A stretch of 64,000 nucleotides of DNA from assembly GCA_023664775.1 (NCBI GenBank), contig JAMPEW010000002.1, forward strand, positions 115,540 to 179,539, written 5' to 3'. The stretch is from Clostridium sp. Lineage in GTDB: Bacteria; Bacillota; Clostridia; Lachnospirales; Lachnospiraceae. Under the pieces are notes generated by a model. It was not told the DNA's origin, ran no database searches, and worked only from the letters and a program-made list of their open reading frames with translations. A program made the translations under genes and the position numbers. Below, piece after piece: positions 9,075 through 17,527 of the stretch. Within the stretch, counting starts at the first letter, position 1; the number at the start of each line of letters is the position of its first letter.

Positions 9075-9148
9075 TTAAATTTTCCTTAAGATGACTATAT
9101 CAGTCAGTTCTTAAATTCTGATTAAAGGTTTCTTAAATTTCCATTAAA
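9075..9148 (-). promoter_or_regulatory. Phased 11-bp direct repeats upstream of the dlt-like operon
   Basis: TTAAA occurs at 9111, 9122, 9133 and 9144, exactly 11 bp apart. A second pair (TTAAA at 9075, TTAAG at 9086) shows the same step. On the minus strand the units read TTTAATGGAAA, TTTAAGAAACC, TTTAATCAGAA and TTTAAGAACTG. Tandem half-sites one helical turn apart are typical of OmpR/PhoB-family response regulators. The array lies 100-170 bp upstream of the adenylation gene. I could not assign a core promoter confidently. Confidence 0.6.
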
Positions 9149-9334
9149 AATAATATATCATCCGTTTCTTACAAAATTCTAACAGAAAGCATTTTATTTA
9201 TGGTCTAATTATACTATCTGATTAGTACAATGATACAATAATACAATTTTCATAATTTGTCAATGCGATTACTGTTAAATTTTGCTGTTAAATTTTATTA
9301 ATTGGTAGTTGACTTTCCTGTTACTGGCACTAAA

Positions 9335-9389
9335 AATTGCCGACATAAGATATTCTTATATAAAACAGAACTATCTTACATCGGCAATT
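9335..9389 (-). terminator. Terminator after the BspA-like gene
   Basis: 18-base arms at 9335-9352 and 9372-9389 (AATTGCCGACATAAGATA and its near complement, two mismatches) form a long hairpin. On the minus strand the stem runs into TTTTT. It lies about 95 bases beyond the stop codon of the BspA-like gene. The remainder of 9149-9482 is AT-rich with no other structure that I could support. Confidence 0.6.
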
Positions 9390-9482
9390 CTCCGTACCAT
9401 AACGTCAAATGCAACTGAAATATATATAGAAGAACATGCGCCAGCCACGCATCATAAAAAACCTTTAACAATAGGCAATTTC

Positions 9483-10337
9483 TCAACTTGACAGACAGCC
9501 TTTTATAAACTCAAAATCCTCGCATTTTTCAGGGTCAATTTTATCATTTCCAATCACGCAATCCGTAAACATCAGATTTGTGTTCACATCGGCATTAATT
9601 TTAAACGCAGAACCAAAATCAAATTTACCCGTAAAAACAGCCTCATAAAACATATGATCCATGCTTTTTACCGCAGATGTATCAAATGTACCCGGCAGCT
9701 TAAAATTCCTTGGGATTCTACATTCCGAAAACATAAAGTCCATAACTTCAACCTTTTTTGTATTGAAATTATCTCCAAGCACAAGCTGCTCTGGCAAAAC
9801 ACATTCATAAAACATGTATCTCATATCCCTCACATTCGAGGTATCAAATCGTTCACTGAGATTGAAGCCATCAGGCAAAATGCTCCCTGCAAACATCAGG
9901 TTCATGTCCACAATATTTTTCGTGTTAAAAAGCGTATTTAAGGTAAAATTCTCAGGCAGCGTAGTCCACGAAAACATACCACAGCAGCTGCTGGAATTGA
10001 TAGGCACCTCAAATCTTCCACCCTTATAATCATCCTTATTGAATTTAAGAATTTTCTTACCCTTCCAGTTTCTGTCGGGCTTGAACTGAACAGGATTATA
10101 GAGTACCCAATTTTTATTTCCCGTACCTTCTTCAAACCATTCATAGTCCATAAGACCTATCTTTTTTTGAAATACCTCACGCTCCGTCATATCGCTTACA
10201 TAGACAAAATGTGACGTGCCCTCATATACAATATGTGTGTAACCCACCGTCTCATATCGTTCTATATCTTCCTTACTTGCCAAGCCTTGGCTTTTCTTTT
10301 GTCCTCCGCCTGAGCCTTTCAGTGAAAACATGCTCAT
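9483..10337 (-). CDS. BspA-like (DUF285-type) repeat protein without signal peptide
   Basis: 284 residues from the ATG at 10337, which has AAAAGGGG seven bases upstream; an ORF extension to 10418 has no such site. Four or five degenerate repeats of the type FDTSNVRDMRYMFYEC / FNTKKVEVMDFMFSEC (about residues 130-260) match the DUF285/BspA family. Most relatives are secreted surface proteins, but no signal peptide or membrane segment is visible here: the N-terminus is MSMFSLKGSGGGQKKSQG, polar and Gly/Lys-rich. The product may therefore be cytosolic or use another export route. It stands alone, 90 bases after the MATE gene. Confidence 0.7.
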   Translation of the reverse strand: MSMFSLKGSGGGQKKSQGLASKEDIERYETVGYTHIVYEGTSHFVYVSDMTEREVFQKKIGLMDYEWFEEGTGNKNWVLYNPVQFKPDRNWKGKKILKFNKDDYKGGRFEVPINSSSCCGMFSWTTLPENFTLNTLFNTKNIVDMNLMFAGSILPDGFNLSERFDTSNVRDMRYMFYECVLPEQLVLGDNFNTKKVEVMDFMFSECRIPRNFKLPGTFDTSAVKSMDHMFYEAVFTGKFDFGSAFKINADVNTNLMFTDCVIGNDKIDPEKCEDFEFIKGCLSS

Positions 10338-10430
10338 AGTATCACCCCTTTTAAATAAAACTTTTTTTGCCGACTCCCATTGTACAACTAGAATTTGGAA
10401 ATAATGCGTTTTGCTCATTCCATATAAAAC

Positions 10431-11768
10431 TTAGTTATTTGCATATACCACTCTATTCATCCTTATATATAATATGACACATATAACCGCTGAAACAAAC
10501 GACCCTGCCGGGGCAGCCCATCCCATAGGATATAAGGTTTGCGGAAAAAGCTTCGATGCCAAATATGCCCCCGGTATTCTTACAAGTACAGCCGACATTA
10601 TATTATGTATAAAAGAATAACCTGACCGTCCATATGCACAAAAATATCCACTGAAGCAAAAATGTATCGCTGCCAATGCGCAGTCAAACACATATGACCT
10701 TAAATACTGCGCTCCCATTCGGACTACCTCTGCATCAGCCGTAAATAAATCGACAATGCGTGGTGATGCAAACTGACATATCACGCTAAATATCATTCCA
10801 CAGGCAAACGAGATAATAATGCCGTATTTTAGCGTCTGCTTTGCCCGCACATGTTCGCCTGCTCCAATATTTTGTGCCGCAATAGCAGAGATGGATGCAA
10901 GCATGGCAGATGGAATAAGAAACAAAAAGCCTATGATTTTTTCAACAATGCCAACGGATGCTGATACGATAAGTCCTCTTTTGTTGGCAATTATAGTAAT
11001 TATAATGAAAGAAATCTGAATAAATAAATCCTGAACCGATACAGGAATACCAACCTTAAGTATGTAAAGCAGCGTGTCCTTATCCAAAAAAAAATCCTTT
11101 GGGGACAGTTTAACATTTAAGTCCTTTTTTGACAATACAATTAATGCAACAAAAACACTTATTGTCTGCGATATGACCGTTCCAAGCGCCGCTCCTGCCG
11201 CACCCATGTTAAAATGTCCGATAAGAATAAAGTCTATCACTACATTAAACACACATGCAACTGCAACGAAATATAACGGACTTTTGGAGTCGCCCAAGCC
11301 CCGCAGGATACAGCTTATAATATTGTACGCAGTAATAAACGGAACTCCTATGAAACAAATCACAAGATACAGCCTCGTCTCGTCAACTGCCTCCTTTGGC
11401 GCAGACATTACCCTGACGATTAGCTTCGTACAAATAAGGAGCACAGCCGTAAAAGCAATGGAAAGCACAAGGAAAAGCGTTACCGTATTGCCTATTGCCT
11501 TTGCCACCCGTTCCCTGTTTCCTGCTCCCACGGACTGACTAATCATAACCGTTGAACCCATTGCAATTCCCACAATGACAAGGGTAACCATGTGCATGAC
11601 CTGACTTCCCACAGACACAGCAGAGCTGCTACCCGCACCATTGTACTGCCCCACCACAAACAAATCCGCCAATCCGTAAAATGTCTGCAAAAAGCTGGAC
11701 AGCAGATATGGAAGTGAAAACACGATTAAGTTTTTCAGCACACTGCCTTTTGTGAGGTTGCCTGTCAT
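10431..11768 (-). CDS. MATE-family efflux transporter
   Basis: 445 residues with twelve predicted membrane helices in two related halves. The N-terminus (MTGNLTKGSVLKNLIVFSLP) and the helix patterns SGYFCAYGRSGYSFIHN and IISCILRGLGDSKSPLYF match the NorM/DinF-like MATE family. Such proteins export cationic drugs or metabolites in exchange for H+ or Na+. The start ATG follows AAAGGAGAACCACA. No regulator is adjacent and the substrate cannot be predicted. Confidence 0.9.
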   Translation of the reverse strand: MTGNLTKGSVLKNLIVFSLPYLLSSFLQTFYGLADLFVVGQYNGAGSSSAVSVGSQVMHMVTLVIVGIAMGSTVMISQSVGAGNRERVAKAIGNTVTLFLVLSIAFTAVLLICTKLIVRVMSAPKEAVDETRLYLVICFIGVPFITAYNIISCILRGLGDSKSPLYFVAVACVFNVVIDFILIGHFNMGAAGAALGTVISQTISVFVALIVLSKKDLNVKLSPKDFFLDKDTLLYILKVGIPVSVQDLFIQISFIIITIIANKRGLIVSASVGIVEKIIGFLFLIPSAMLASISAIAAQNIGAGEHVRAKQTLKYGIIISFACGMIFSVICQFASPRIVDLFTADAEVVRMGAQYLRSYVFDCALAAIHFCFSGYFCAYGRSGYSFIHNIMSAVLVRIPGAYLASKLFPQTLYPMGWAAPAGSFVSAVICVILYIRMNRVVYANN

Positions 11769-11780
11769 TGTGGTTCTCCT

Positions 11781-11889
11781 TTTCGCATTATACCGTAATG
11801 CTCATTTCTCATGTCGCCTTCGGCTCCATGTTTTTTTCGCATTATAGGGCTTTTTGTGCAAGCACAAAAGCCCTGCAATGCTCATTTTA
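11781..11889. repeat. Two related hairpins sharing flanks
   Basis: TTTCGCATTATA occurs at 11781-11792 and 11835-11846; AATGCTCATTT occurs at 11797-11807 and 11877-11887. The first pair encloses a short hairpin (GCATTA/TAATGC). The second encloses a long one (AGGGCTTTTTGTGC against GCACAAAAGCCCT). The second looks like the first with a stem inserted. They lie between the divergent MATE gene and the sigma-28-type promoter and may act as boundary hairpins. Confidence 0.4.
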
Positions 11890-12052
11890 TCACATTTCTT
11901 TGTGGTTTTTCAATTTTTTACTGGTATGCTTATATTTTTGTTCTTTATAGGTGTCTTGTGTATCATTTTGCATAATTATATCATTTTCATTGGTTACGTG
12001 CGGGCATATGTTCTTGTCGGGATATATTCGCAAGCAGCGTGGACTAAAATGT

Positions 12053-12079
12053 TTAATATAGCTGAAAACTTGCCGATAA
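12053..12079 (+). promoter_or_regulatory. Sigma-28-type promoter
   Basis: GCCGATAA at 12072-12079 matches the flagellar sigma-28 (SigD/FliA) -10 consensus at all eight positions. TTAA at 12053-12056, 15 bases upstream, matches three of four bases of the -35 consensus TAAA. It lies 58 bases upstream of the next ATG, which has its own strong ribosome-binding site, so it should drive the two unknown genes that follow. Confidence 0.6.
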
Positions 12080-12136
12080 ACTATGTAAGGCAGTTTGAAA
12101 AGGATTTCAAATCGGTTTTTCAAGGAGGAGTAAAAT

Positions 12137-12778
12137 ATGCATATTACAAGGGATAATTATTCTTATTACGCAAAAATGGTGCAGATGATGGGAGGCAATG
12201 CAGGCAGCGACTCGCTTACTGAATGTGATTATGGTAATTTTTCATTAAGATTTAAGCCTGTCAATATTAAGTTTTCTAAGCCTGACTGGAACAAGATTAT
12301 GACAAAACGTGATAAGCCTGCCATGTCGGAGGAAGAATTTGAGGAGGCAATCAAGGAGCTGGCAAGGAAAGAGTTTTCCACTGGAAAAAGAGACGATGCC
12401 GCATACAGAAAATTATGTATGCAGCATGGAGAAACTGTATCTCCTGACAGAAAAGCAATTTACGACGCCAGCATGAAAAAGACAGGCGGAAAAATGAATG
12501 CCGCATGTATGTTTTGGGATGCAAAAGGAAATAAAACCCTCTCCTATAATCCTGAGTCAAGAAATTGGAAAGCCATAAGCACCGATGAGGAATTTGCAAG
12601 GGCAAGGGAATTTACCTCCATATACAATGAGGAATTAGCCCGCCTTCGTAAGGAATATGGCGAAAATGCAAAAGGAACCGTATCCTATCAGCAGATAAAG
12701 TCTGATTTGGCTATGGGAAATGGCGTAACGTCTGCGGCAGAAAAAGGAATTGGTGATTCCCTTGATTTACAGATATAG
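12137..12778 (+). CDS. Hypothetical protein behind a sigma-28-type promoter
   Basis: 213 residues, soluble, charged, with no signal peptide or membrane helix. It begins MHITRDNYSYYAKMVQMMGG and contains a Glu/Lys-rich helical middle and a Tyr/Asn-rich stretch. I recognise no domain. The start follows AAGGAGGAG closely. The next gene starts 62 bases on with the same orientation and a similarly Tyr-rich N-terminus, so the two probably form an operon. If the sigma-28-type promoter is real, the protein belongs to the motility or late-flagellar regulon, but nothing in the sequence itself says so. Confidence 0.65.
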   Translation: MHITRDNYSYYAKMVQMMGGNAGSDSLTECDYGNFSLRFKPVNIKFSKPDWNKIMTKRDKPAMSEEEFEEAIKELARKEFSTGKRDDAAYRKLCMQHGETVSPDRKAIYDASMKKTGGKMNAACMFWDAKGNKTLSYNPESRNWKAISTDEEFARAREFTSIYNEELARLRKEYGENAKGTVSYQQIKSDLAMGNGVTSAAEKGIGDSLDLQI

Positions 12779-12840
12779 TTGGTTCGGCAATTGCGAAGCT
12801 TTTTATTTACAAAATCCAGTTGGTTCAAAGGAGGCATAAA

Positions 12841-13836
12841 ATGGAAATTGCAGCAAGGTCACATTATTATAATTATTACAATGTTAAAGGAAGATATACG
12901 ACATCTGAGCCTGAAAAAGCAGGCTGGGTAAAGCGTTATGAGGCTGTCGAGGATAGAATTGAGGGAAATAACGCCAACACGGACAGCGAGGTATATAATG
13001 CATACGTGAAGCTGGAAACTATATACTATGATTTGGGTGTGGCTAACCGTGCAAGATATAAAAGCTATGCGGAGTTACAAAACGCCATAGCCGCAAAATA
13101 TAGCACGGCAGAATATCGCGCAAACTATTCTGCTACCGAGCGCAGCGCAATGTATCAAAATGAGCTTAGCATGAGTGCGTTTGGATGCTGCGGCAATATG
13201 AACGACCCAAGGCTTGGTGGACCGGTTTATGCTGATACAGACAGTGAAACCAAAAGCTACAACCGAAAATGCGTGAATAATCAAATCAACAACATTTTTA
13301 CAAATAACGGAATTAGTCAGATGGCTTTTGCAAGCAGCAAATTTACATTTTTTATTCATCCGTATACCTATCAGCTTACTGTAGAGGGAGATGCCGACCA
13401 GTCGATTCTGTCACAGATGGAAGCCCTGCTCAATGAAAACGGAAATTCAAAGGAGTTATTTTTTCATATTCTAAACAGCATTGGTAGTACAAATATAGAT
13501 AAATATGTGTTGGCAAAATATAGGGCGGCAAGTATGCTGCGGGAATACACCAGCTTGGATATTCGGAATTTTATTCAAACAAAAGATGGTCTGATAGACG
13601 AGAATGGAAATAACATTTTAGATATATTTAAGAAAAGCATTAAGGAAGCATCTAAAGTTCCGGCAGAATTTAAGGGTGCGGCATATGATGTTTTTGAGGA
13701 ATATATTAAACAAATTACTGCAACAGATGTAAACAGTATTGATGATATGTATTTGAGTATTGGATTTGAAAACGGACAATTAAAGGATATGCCTAATAGC
13801 AATCTTATAAATGCAGGCTTTCATTTTGCATCCTGA
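12841..13836 (+). CDS. Hypothetical protein, second gene of the sigma-28-linked pair
   Basis: 331 residues from the ATG at 12841, which has AAAGGAGG six bases upstream; a slightly longer reading from 12820 lacks this. No signal peptide or membrane helix is visible. The N-terminal half is rich in Tyr, Asn and Ala (ARSHYYNYYNVKGRYTT). A small Cys pair occurs in FGCCGNMNDPRLGGP at about residues 115-129. The C-terminal half looks alpha-helical and acidic. I do not recognise the family. It is probably co-transcribed with the upstream unknown gene. Confidence 0.65.
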   Translation: MEIAARSHYYNYYNVKGRYTTSEPEKAGWVKRYEAVEDRIEGNNANTDSEVYNAYVKLETIYYDLGVANRARYKSYAELQNAIAAKYSTAEYRANYSATERSAMYQNELSMSAFGCCGNMNDPRLGGPVYADTDSETKSYNRKCVNNQINNIFTNNGISQMAFASSKFTFFIHPYTYQLTVEGDADQSILSQMEALLNENGNSKELFFHILNSIGSTNIDKYVLAKYRAASMLREYTSLDIRNFIQTKDGLIDENGNNILDIFKKSIKEASKVPAEFKGAAYDVFEEYIKQITATDVNSIDDMYLSIGFENGQLKDMPNSNLINAGFHFAS

Positions 13837-13879
13837 TAATTGCAGATTGGCACATAAGGCTGTCACACTAAGGGATAAC

Positions 13880-13984
13880 TGTGCCAAAAAAACCGATAAA
13901 CAGCACCTAATCATTGATGAAGAACCAGCAAAGGTTATCAGACGGATTTATCAGGCTTTTTTGCCCTTCATCAATTTGCCATAG
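13880..13984 (+). pseudogene. Remnant of a large serine recombinase
   Basis: One frame reads CAKKTDKQHLIIDEEPAKV then IRRIYQAF before a stop at 13982-13984. This is the linker typical of large serine recombinases just after the catalytic domain (usual form: DKhhLiIDEEaAevVRRIF). No catalytic domain or start is present, and the remainder is missing. It marks decay of a mobile element beside the RhuM-like gene. Confidence 0.55.
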
Positions 13985-14000
13985 GGTTATATGCAGTTAA

Positions 14001-15017
14001 TTATTTTTCCTTTTTTATTTGCTCTGCTTCCTCAATCAACAAATCAACCTCATTTGTTTCTAGCTTCTTCCTATTTTCGTCATAAAGCTTATATTGTTCA
14101 TATGCGTGTGCCTTTGCTTGGCTTGCTGAAATATGACCGGCACCAGATAGCACTTCCCGTCCTGTCATGTTCAGAAAATTATTGAGGTAAATTTCCCAAT
14201 CCTTCATATACATTGGAATATGCCTGCGAGCTTGATCCTCTGCAAAATCTAGATACATAGTGACTACTCTGTTTAACTCCTGCATTTCATCTTCGTTTAA
14301 ATAATTTTTTGCAATATCAACATCTTTCTTTCGAACTTTTGCCCCCTCAAAAGCAGTTAATCCCATATTATTTTTTGTTGCGTCTGCTCTTTGCATAATT
14401 ATTTCTGCTGCAGTATGTCTGTGTACTCCGTAATGAATTTTGTTTTGTACCGTTTTAAAGAATAATATTGCCTCCTCATCATTGCCGGAGTAATCAATAG
14501 ATGTTTTGTATATGTCACATATCTTTTGATAAAATCGTTTTTCGGAAGCCCTGATTTCACGAATTCGCTCTAATAATTCGTCAAAATAGTCCTCCCCAAA
14601 CCGCTTTGGATTTTTGAGGCGTTCGTCGTCCATAGCAAAACCCTTTCGGGAATATTCTTCTAAGACATGGGAAGCCCAATTCCTGAAATGCATTCCCACA
14701 TTGGAGCGGACACGATAGCCAATGGCGAGAATCATTTTAAAATTATAATGTTTTTTCTTTCTTTTGATCTGTCTGTTCCCCTCTGTTTGAACTTGTAAGA
14801 ATTCCTTACAAGTTGAAAATTCATCTAATTCCCCATCTCCATAAATATTGCGGATATGCATGGTTATGTTCTGGGGAGTGGTATTATATAGTTTAGCAAT
14901 AGCAGACTGATTCATCCAGATGTCCTCATTTTGAAAAAACACATCAATTCTAGTATCGCCTTTTTCTGTCTGATAAATAAGGATATTACCTAATTCTATC
15001 ATCTCATTATTCCCCAT
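14001..15017 (-). CDS. RhuM-like protein
   Basis: 338 residues from the ATG at 15017, which lies nine bases behind AAGGAGG; the ORF opens further upstream at 15062. The sequence follows the RhuM family: IDVFFQNEDIWMNQSAIAKLYNTT-type N-terminus (partly a winged-helix-like start), KHYNFKMILAIGYRVRSNVG in the middle, and FRNWASHVLEEYSRKGFAMDD. A C-terminal part with HRHTAAEIIMQRADATKNNMGLT resembles Fic/Doc-like partner regions often seen in this family. RhuM proteins are common on genomic islands and their biochemical role is not settled. The recombinase remnant next door supports an acquired origin. Confidence 0.8.
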   Translation of the reverse strand: MGNNEMIELGNILIYQTEKGDTRIDVFFQNEDIWMNQSAIAKLYNTTPQNITMHIRNIYGDGELDEFSTCKEFLQVQTEGNRQIKRKKKHYNFKMILAIGYRVRSNVGMHFRNWASHVLEEYSRKGFAMDDERLKNPKRFGEDYFDELLERIREIRASEKRFYQKICDIYKTSIDYSGNDEEAILFFKTVQNKIHYGVHRHTAAEIIMQRADATKNNMGLTAFEGAKVRKKDVDIAKNYLNEDEMQELNRVVTMYLDFAEDQARRHIPMYMKDWEIYLNNFLNMTGREVLSGAGHISASQAKAHAYEQYKLYDENRKKLETNEVDLLIEEAEQIKKEK

Positions 15018-15062
15018 CAACCAAATCCTCCTTCCTGTCTTTTCTTCTGTTTTTATATACAT

Positions 15063-15371
15063 TTCGTAATACCATCTGAAGATTATTAACTAATTCTACC
15101 TCTTATGTACCTTCGTATGCTTGAAACGGTGCAAACTTATTAAGAAAATTTTTCCTCATTATATTTCTAATATAAATAACCATATTATAGTATAGCACTT
15201 TTTGTCTACGGAAGAAAGAAAATAACAAAACAGGTTGGTATTATGGATAAACAAAGGACTGGTCTATTTTCAATCGGTTCTTTTCACCTAATTTATGTTG
15301 TGTTATAATGTTTTACGTGATTTTGTTTTTAAAAAACGCCAAATCACAATCGGAGTTTAAGGAGAAATACA
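15063..15371. promoter_or_regulatory. Divergent intergenic region between RhuM-like and hypothetical genes
   Basis: AT-rich 309-base spacer. On the plus strand TATAAT at 15304-15309 is a plausible -10, with a weak TTTTCA at 15281-15286 as -35, for the gene at 15372. On the minus strand TATACTATAAT (near 15183-15195) could serve the RhuM-like gene. No other structure is evident. Confidence 0.4.
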
Positions 15372-15797
15372 ATGCAAGAATATAAAAAGCATGATGGAGT
15401 ATCGCAAATTGTTATTACAGAAACAGAAGAGGATGCACAGTTTCAGCAGCTTTGGGATTATCTCGTTCCACCGTCAGGGCGTGCACAAACCGCACAAGGC
15501 GAGATTATCCGTATTGCTGGAAGAATTCGTTATGAGATATTGGGGAACGGCTGTATAAATTGGGATGAAGATTTCCGTAAAATGTTGCGAATTTTCCCAC
15601 AATATGTTCAACTTGGGAATTCATTTGATGTGGATGAAATGAAAGCGGCTGAAATATTGACAAGTCTTTTGATTAAATGTGGTGACGAAAAGATTTGTGA
15701 CGGTAAACTATGTGCAGCATTGTGTGCGTGTGCAGTTGCTTGGGTACAGAAAAATCCTAATGTTCTTGCACCGTTAGAAGCGGATTATAATCGATAA
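15372..15797 (+). CDS. Hypothetical protein
   Basis: 141 residues, soluble, acidic. The C-terminal part has a cluster of cysteines (KCGDEKICDGKLCAALCACA, about residues 104-123). The middle (QGEIIRIAGRIRYEILGNG) is conserved-looking but not one I can name. The start follows AAGGAGAAATACA. The tyrosine-phosphatase gene follows after 25 bases in the same direction, so the two may be co-transcribed. Function unknown. Confidence 0.65.
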   Translation: MQEYKKHDGVSQIVITETEEDAQFQQLWDYLVPPSGRAQTAQGEIIRIAGRIRYEILGNGCINWDEDFRKMLRIFPQYVQLGNSFDVDEMKAAEILTSLLIKCGDEKICDGKLCAALCACAVAWVQKNPNVLAPLEADYNR

Positions 15798-15822
15798 TTT
15801 CCAGTTTAGAGGAGAGAGTAAT

Positions 15823-16392
15823 TTGAGTTTGTTTGAAAGCACCAAAAATACACGGAAAATTATTAAGAACAGTTTTCGTTATATTAGGAGTGATGTTCCG
15901 ATTTTTCTTTCTGATAAAGAACGGCAATGGCTAATAGATAATGACGTTAAAACTATTATTGATTTGAGAGAAGAAATTGAGCGTCAGCAAAAACCGTGTA
16001 TATTAGAGAATGATAGTGATTTCATATACATTTCCTTACCTGTGAAAGGAGGAAATGCTGTTCCAATATCAACAAGCAAAGTTGCAGTTTCCTATATAAA
16101 TATGGTTGATGATGTAATGGAAAACATTATCAATACGATTATGAATGCTAATACAAATGTGCTGTACTTTTGCAATGCAGGAAAAGACAGAACAGGTGTA
16201 GTATCGGCAATCATACTTAGTAAACTTGGATATAGTAAACAATATATCATTGATGATTATTTGCTGTCAGGAGTGAATTTAAAAGACGAACTACAATTGT
16301 TTGCTAAAAACAATCCTGATGTTGATATAGATGTTATAACACCGAAAAGTGAATATATGGAGAGATTTTTAGAATGGTATCAGAGCGTATAG
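15823..16392 (+). CDS. Protein tyrosine/dual-specificity phosphatase
   Basis: 189 residues starting at TTG behind AGAGGAGAG. The active-site loop CNAGKDRTG (about residues 123-131) is the C-x5-R signature of cysteine phosphatases in the GKDRTG subfamily (Y_phosphatase3, such as LipA/PtpB-like enzymes). The usual His before the Cys is Phe here (LYFCNAGKDRTG). The N-terminal RYIRSDVPIFLSDKERQWL and TIIDLREEIE also match that family, which acts on phosphotyrosine, phosphoinositides or other small phosphoesters. It is cytosolic, with no signal peptide. A hairpin terminator overlaps the stop codon. Confidence 0.85.
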   Translation: MSLFESTKNTRKIIKNSFRYIRSDVPIFLSDKERQWLIDNDVKTIIDLREEIERQQKPCILENDSDFIYISLPVKGGNAVPISTSKVAVSYINMVDDVMENIINTIMNANTNVLYFCNAGKDRTGVVSAIILSKLGYSKQYIIDDYLLSGVNLKDELQLFAKNNPDVDIDVITPKSEYMERFLEWYQSV

Positions 16393-16417
16393 TAAGCTAA
16401 TCTATGCGCTCCTTTTT
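16383..16417 (+). terminator. Terminator after the phosphatase gene
   Basis: GAGCGTATAG (16383-16392, including the stop codon) pairs with CTATGCGCTC (16402-16411) and is followed by CTTTTTC. Confidence 0.75.
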
Positions 16418-16446
16418 CATTAAAGGTCTATTATTTTAAGGTATAC

Positions 16447-16475
16447 TTGTCTTATATCAAAGCATATGCTATATT
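16447..16475 (+). promoter_or_regulatory. SigmaA-type promoter of the YlmH-like gene
   Basis: TTGTCT (16447-16452) and TATATT (16470-16475) are separated by exactly 17 bases. The pair lies 58 bases upstream of the ATG. Confidence 0.6.
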
Positions 16476-16532
16476 ATACGCAGGAAACTACAATTTTTTT
16501 ACATATTATTATATATCACCATAGGGAAAATT

Positions 16533-17297
16533 ATGGACGAATTACAAATATTAAAAGCCCGCCTTTTAGATTTAGCCGAAAAAGCATACAAACAGAATAT
16601 ATACACATACACCGGATTTTTAAACGCAGGTGAGCTTGTGGTACTTGACACGCTGCGGGATGAGCTTAATTTTGTGGACTATAAGACAAACGGAGGCTAT
16701 GAGCTTGCCGAGCGTCAGATGGTTCGCTTTGGCTCTGAGGAAATGTTTGGGTATGAGGAGCCATGGCACATATCTATACTAAAGATTGAACCTCTCATAG
16801 ATAAATTTGCCGACGAGCTTTCCCACAGAGATTTTCTAGGCGCCATTATGAATTTGGGTTTGGAAAGAACCGTCCTCGGAGATATTGTCATGAAAGACAA
16901 GAAACGTGCTTTTGTCATATGTCAGGACAATATGTCCGATTATCTTATGGAAAATCTGATAAAGGTTAAGCACACAAATGTGCGCTGTGCAATTGCCAAA
17001 ACAGAGCAGGATTTATGCGAGCTTAAACCAAGGCTTACCGATATGCAGATAATCGTTTCAGCTCCACGCTTTGACGCAATTATTGCGGCCGCCATAAAAT
17101 GCTCCCGTTCCGAAGCGCTTTCGTTATTTCGTTCAGGAAAAGTAACCCTGAACGGACGATTGTGTGAAAATAACAGTATACAGCTAAAGGAAGGCGATAT
17201 ATTTTCTGTAAGAGGATATGGAAAATTTAAGTATGCAGGATGTGGAAATGAAACGAGGAAGGGCAGAATTTATGTACATTTAATGCGCTATGTTTAA
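16533..17297 (+). CDS. ylmH: YlmH-like S4-domain RNA-binding protein
   Basis: 254 residues. The N-terminal two-thirds (LLDLAEKAYKQNIYTYTGFL, then FVDYKTNGGYELAERQMVRF, then HRDFLGAIMNLGLERTVLGD) matches the YlmH family. The C-terminal S4 domain is at about residues 185-245 (RFDAIIAAAIKCSRSEALSL, then FRSGKVTLNG). In Bacillus and relatives YlmH lies near divIVA and rescues stalled ribosomes; here it is alone. The ribosome-binding site is weak (ATAGGGAAAATT). A T-rich tract of about 90 bases follows the stop. Confidence 0.85.
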   Translation: MDELQILKARLLDLAEKAYKQNIYTYTGFLNAGELVVLDTLRDELNFVDYKTNGGYELAERQMVRFGSEEMFGYEEPWHISILKIEPLIDKFADELSHRDFLGAIMNLGLERTVLGDIVMKDKKRAFVICQDNMSDYLMENLIKVKHTNVRCAIAKTEQDLCELKPRLTDMQIIVSAPRFDAIIAAAIKCSRSEALSLFRSGKVTLNGRLCENNSIQLKEGDIFSVRGYGKFKYAGCGNETRKGRIYVHLMRYV

Positions 17298-17300
17298 TGC

Positions 17301-17390
17301 TTTTTATGTATTTTTTTATATTTTTTCCTTATTTTTTTGTTTTTTTCTTTTTAATTTTTTTTATTGTTTTTTCCGTTTAATTCATTATAA
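17301..17390. repeat. T-rich low-complexity tract
   Basis: About 90 bases composed mostly of T runs broken by single A, C or G. It follows the YlmH-like gene and precedes the small acidic gene. A hairpin (ATATGCC/GGCATAT, 17418-17437) lies just after it. The function is unclear; it may be a weak intrinsic termination zone without a strong stem. Confidence 0.5.
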
Positions 17391-17527
17391 TTGTTTATAG
17401 TATAGATTATATTAATGATATGCCTTTTACGGCATATGACATACCATTGATGTCAACCAGATTTTTTACTGAAAAACAAAATTTTATTGGTTTGGAATTT
17501 CAATTTTCTTTTTAAGGAGGGTAATAT

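Noticed and set aside
11854-12156. 100-codon open frame ahead of the sigma-28-linked gene
   Set aside because: It begins inside the hairpin, lacks a ribosome-binding site, overlaps the predicted promoter, and ends past the well-supported start at 12137.
13895-13905. Second CCGATAA as another sigma-28 promoter
   Set aside because: It lies inside the recombinase remnant, lacks the GC before CCGATAA and a matching -35, and no gene follows on that strand.
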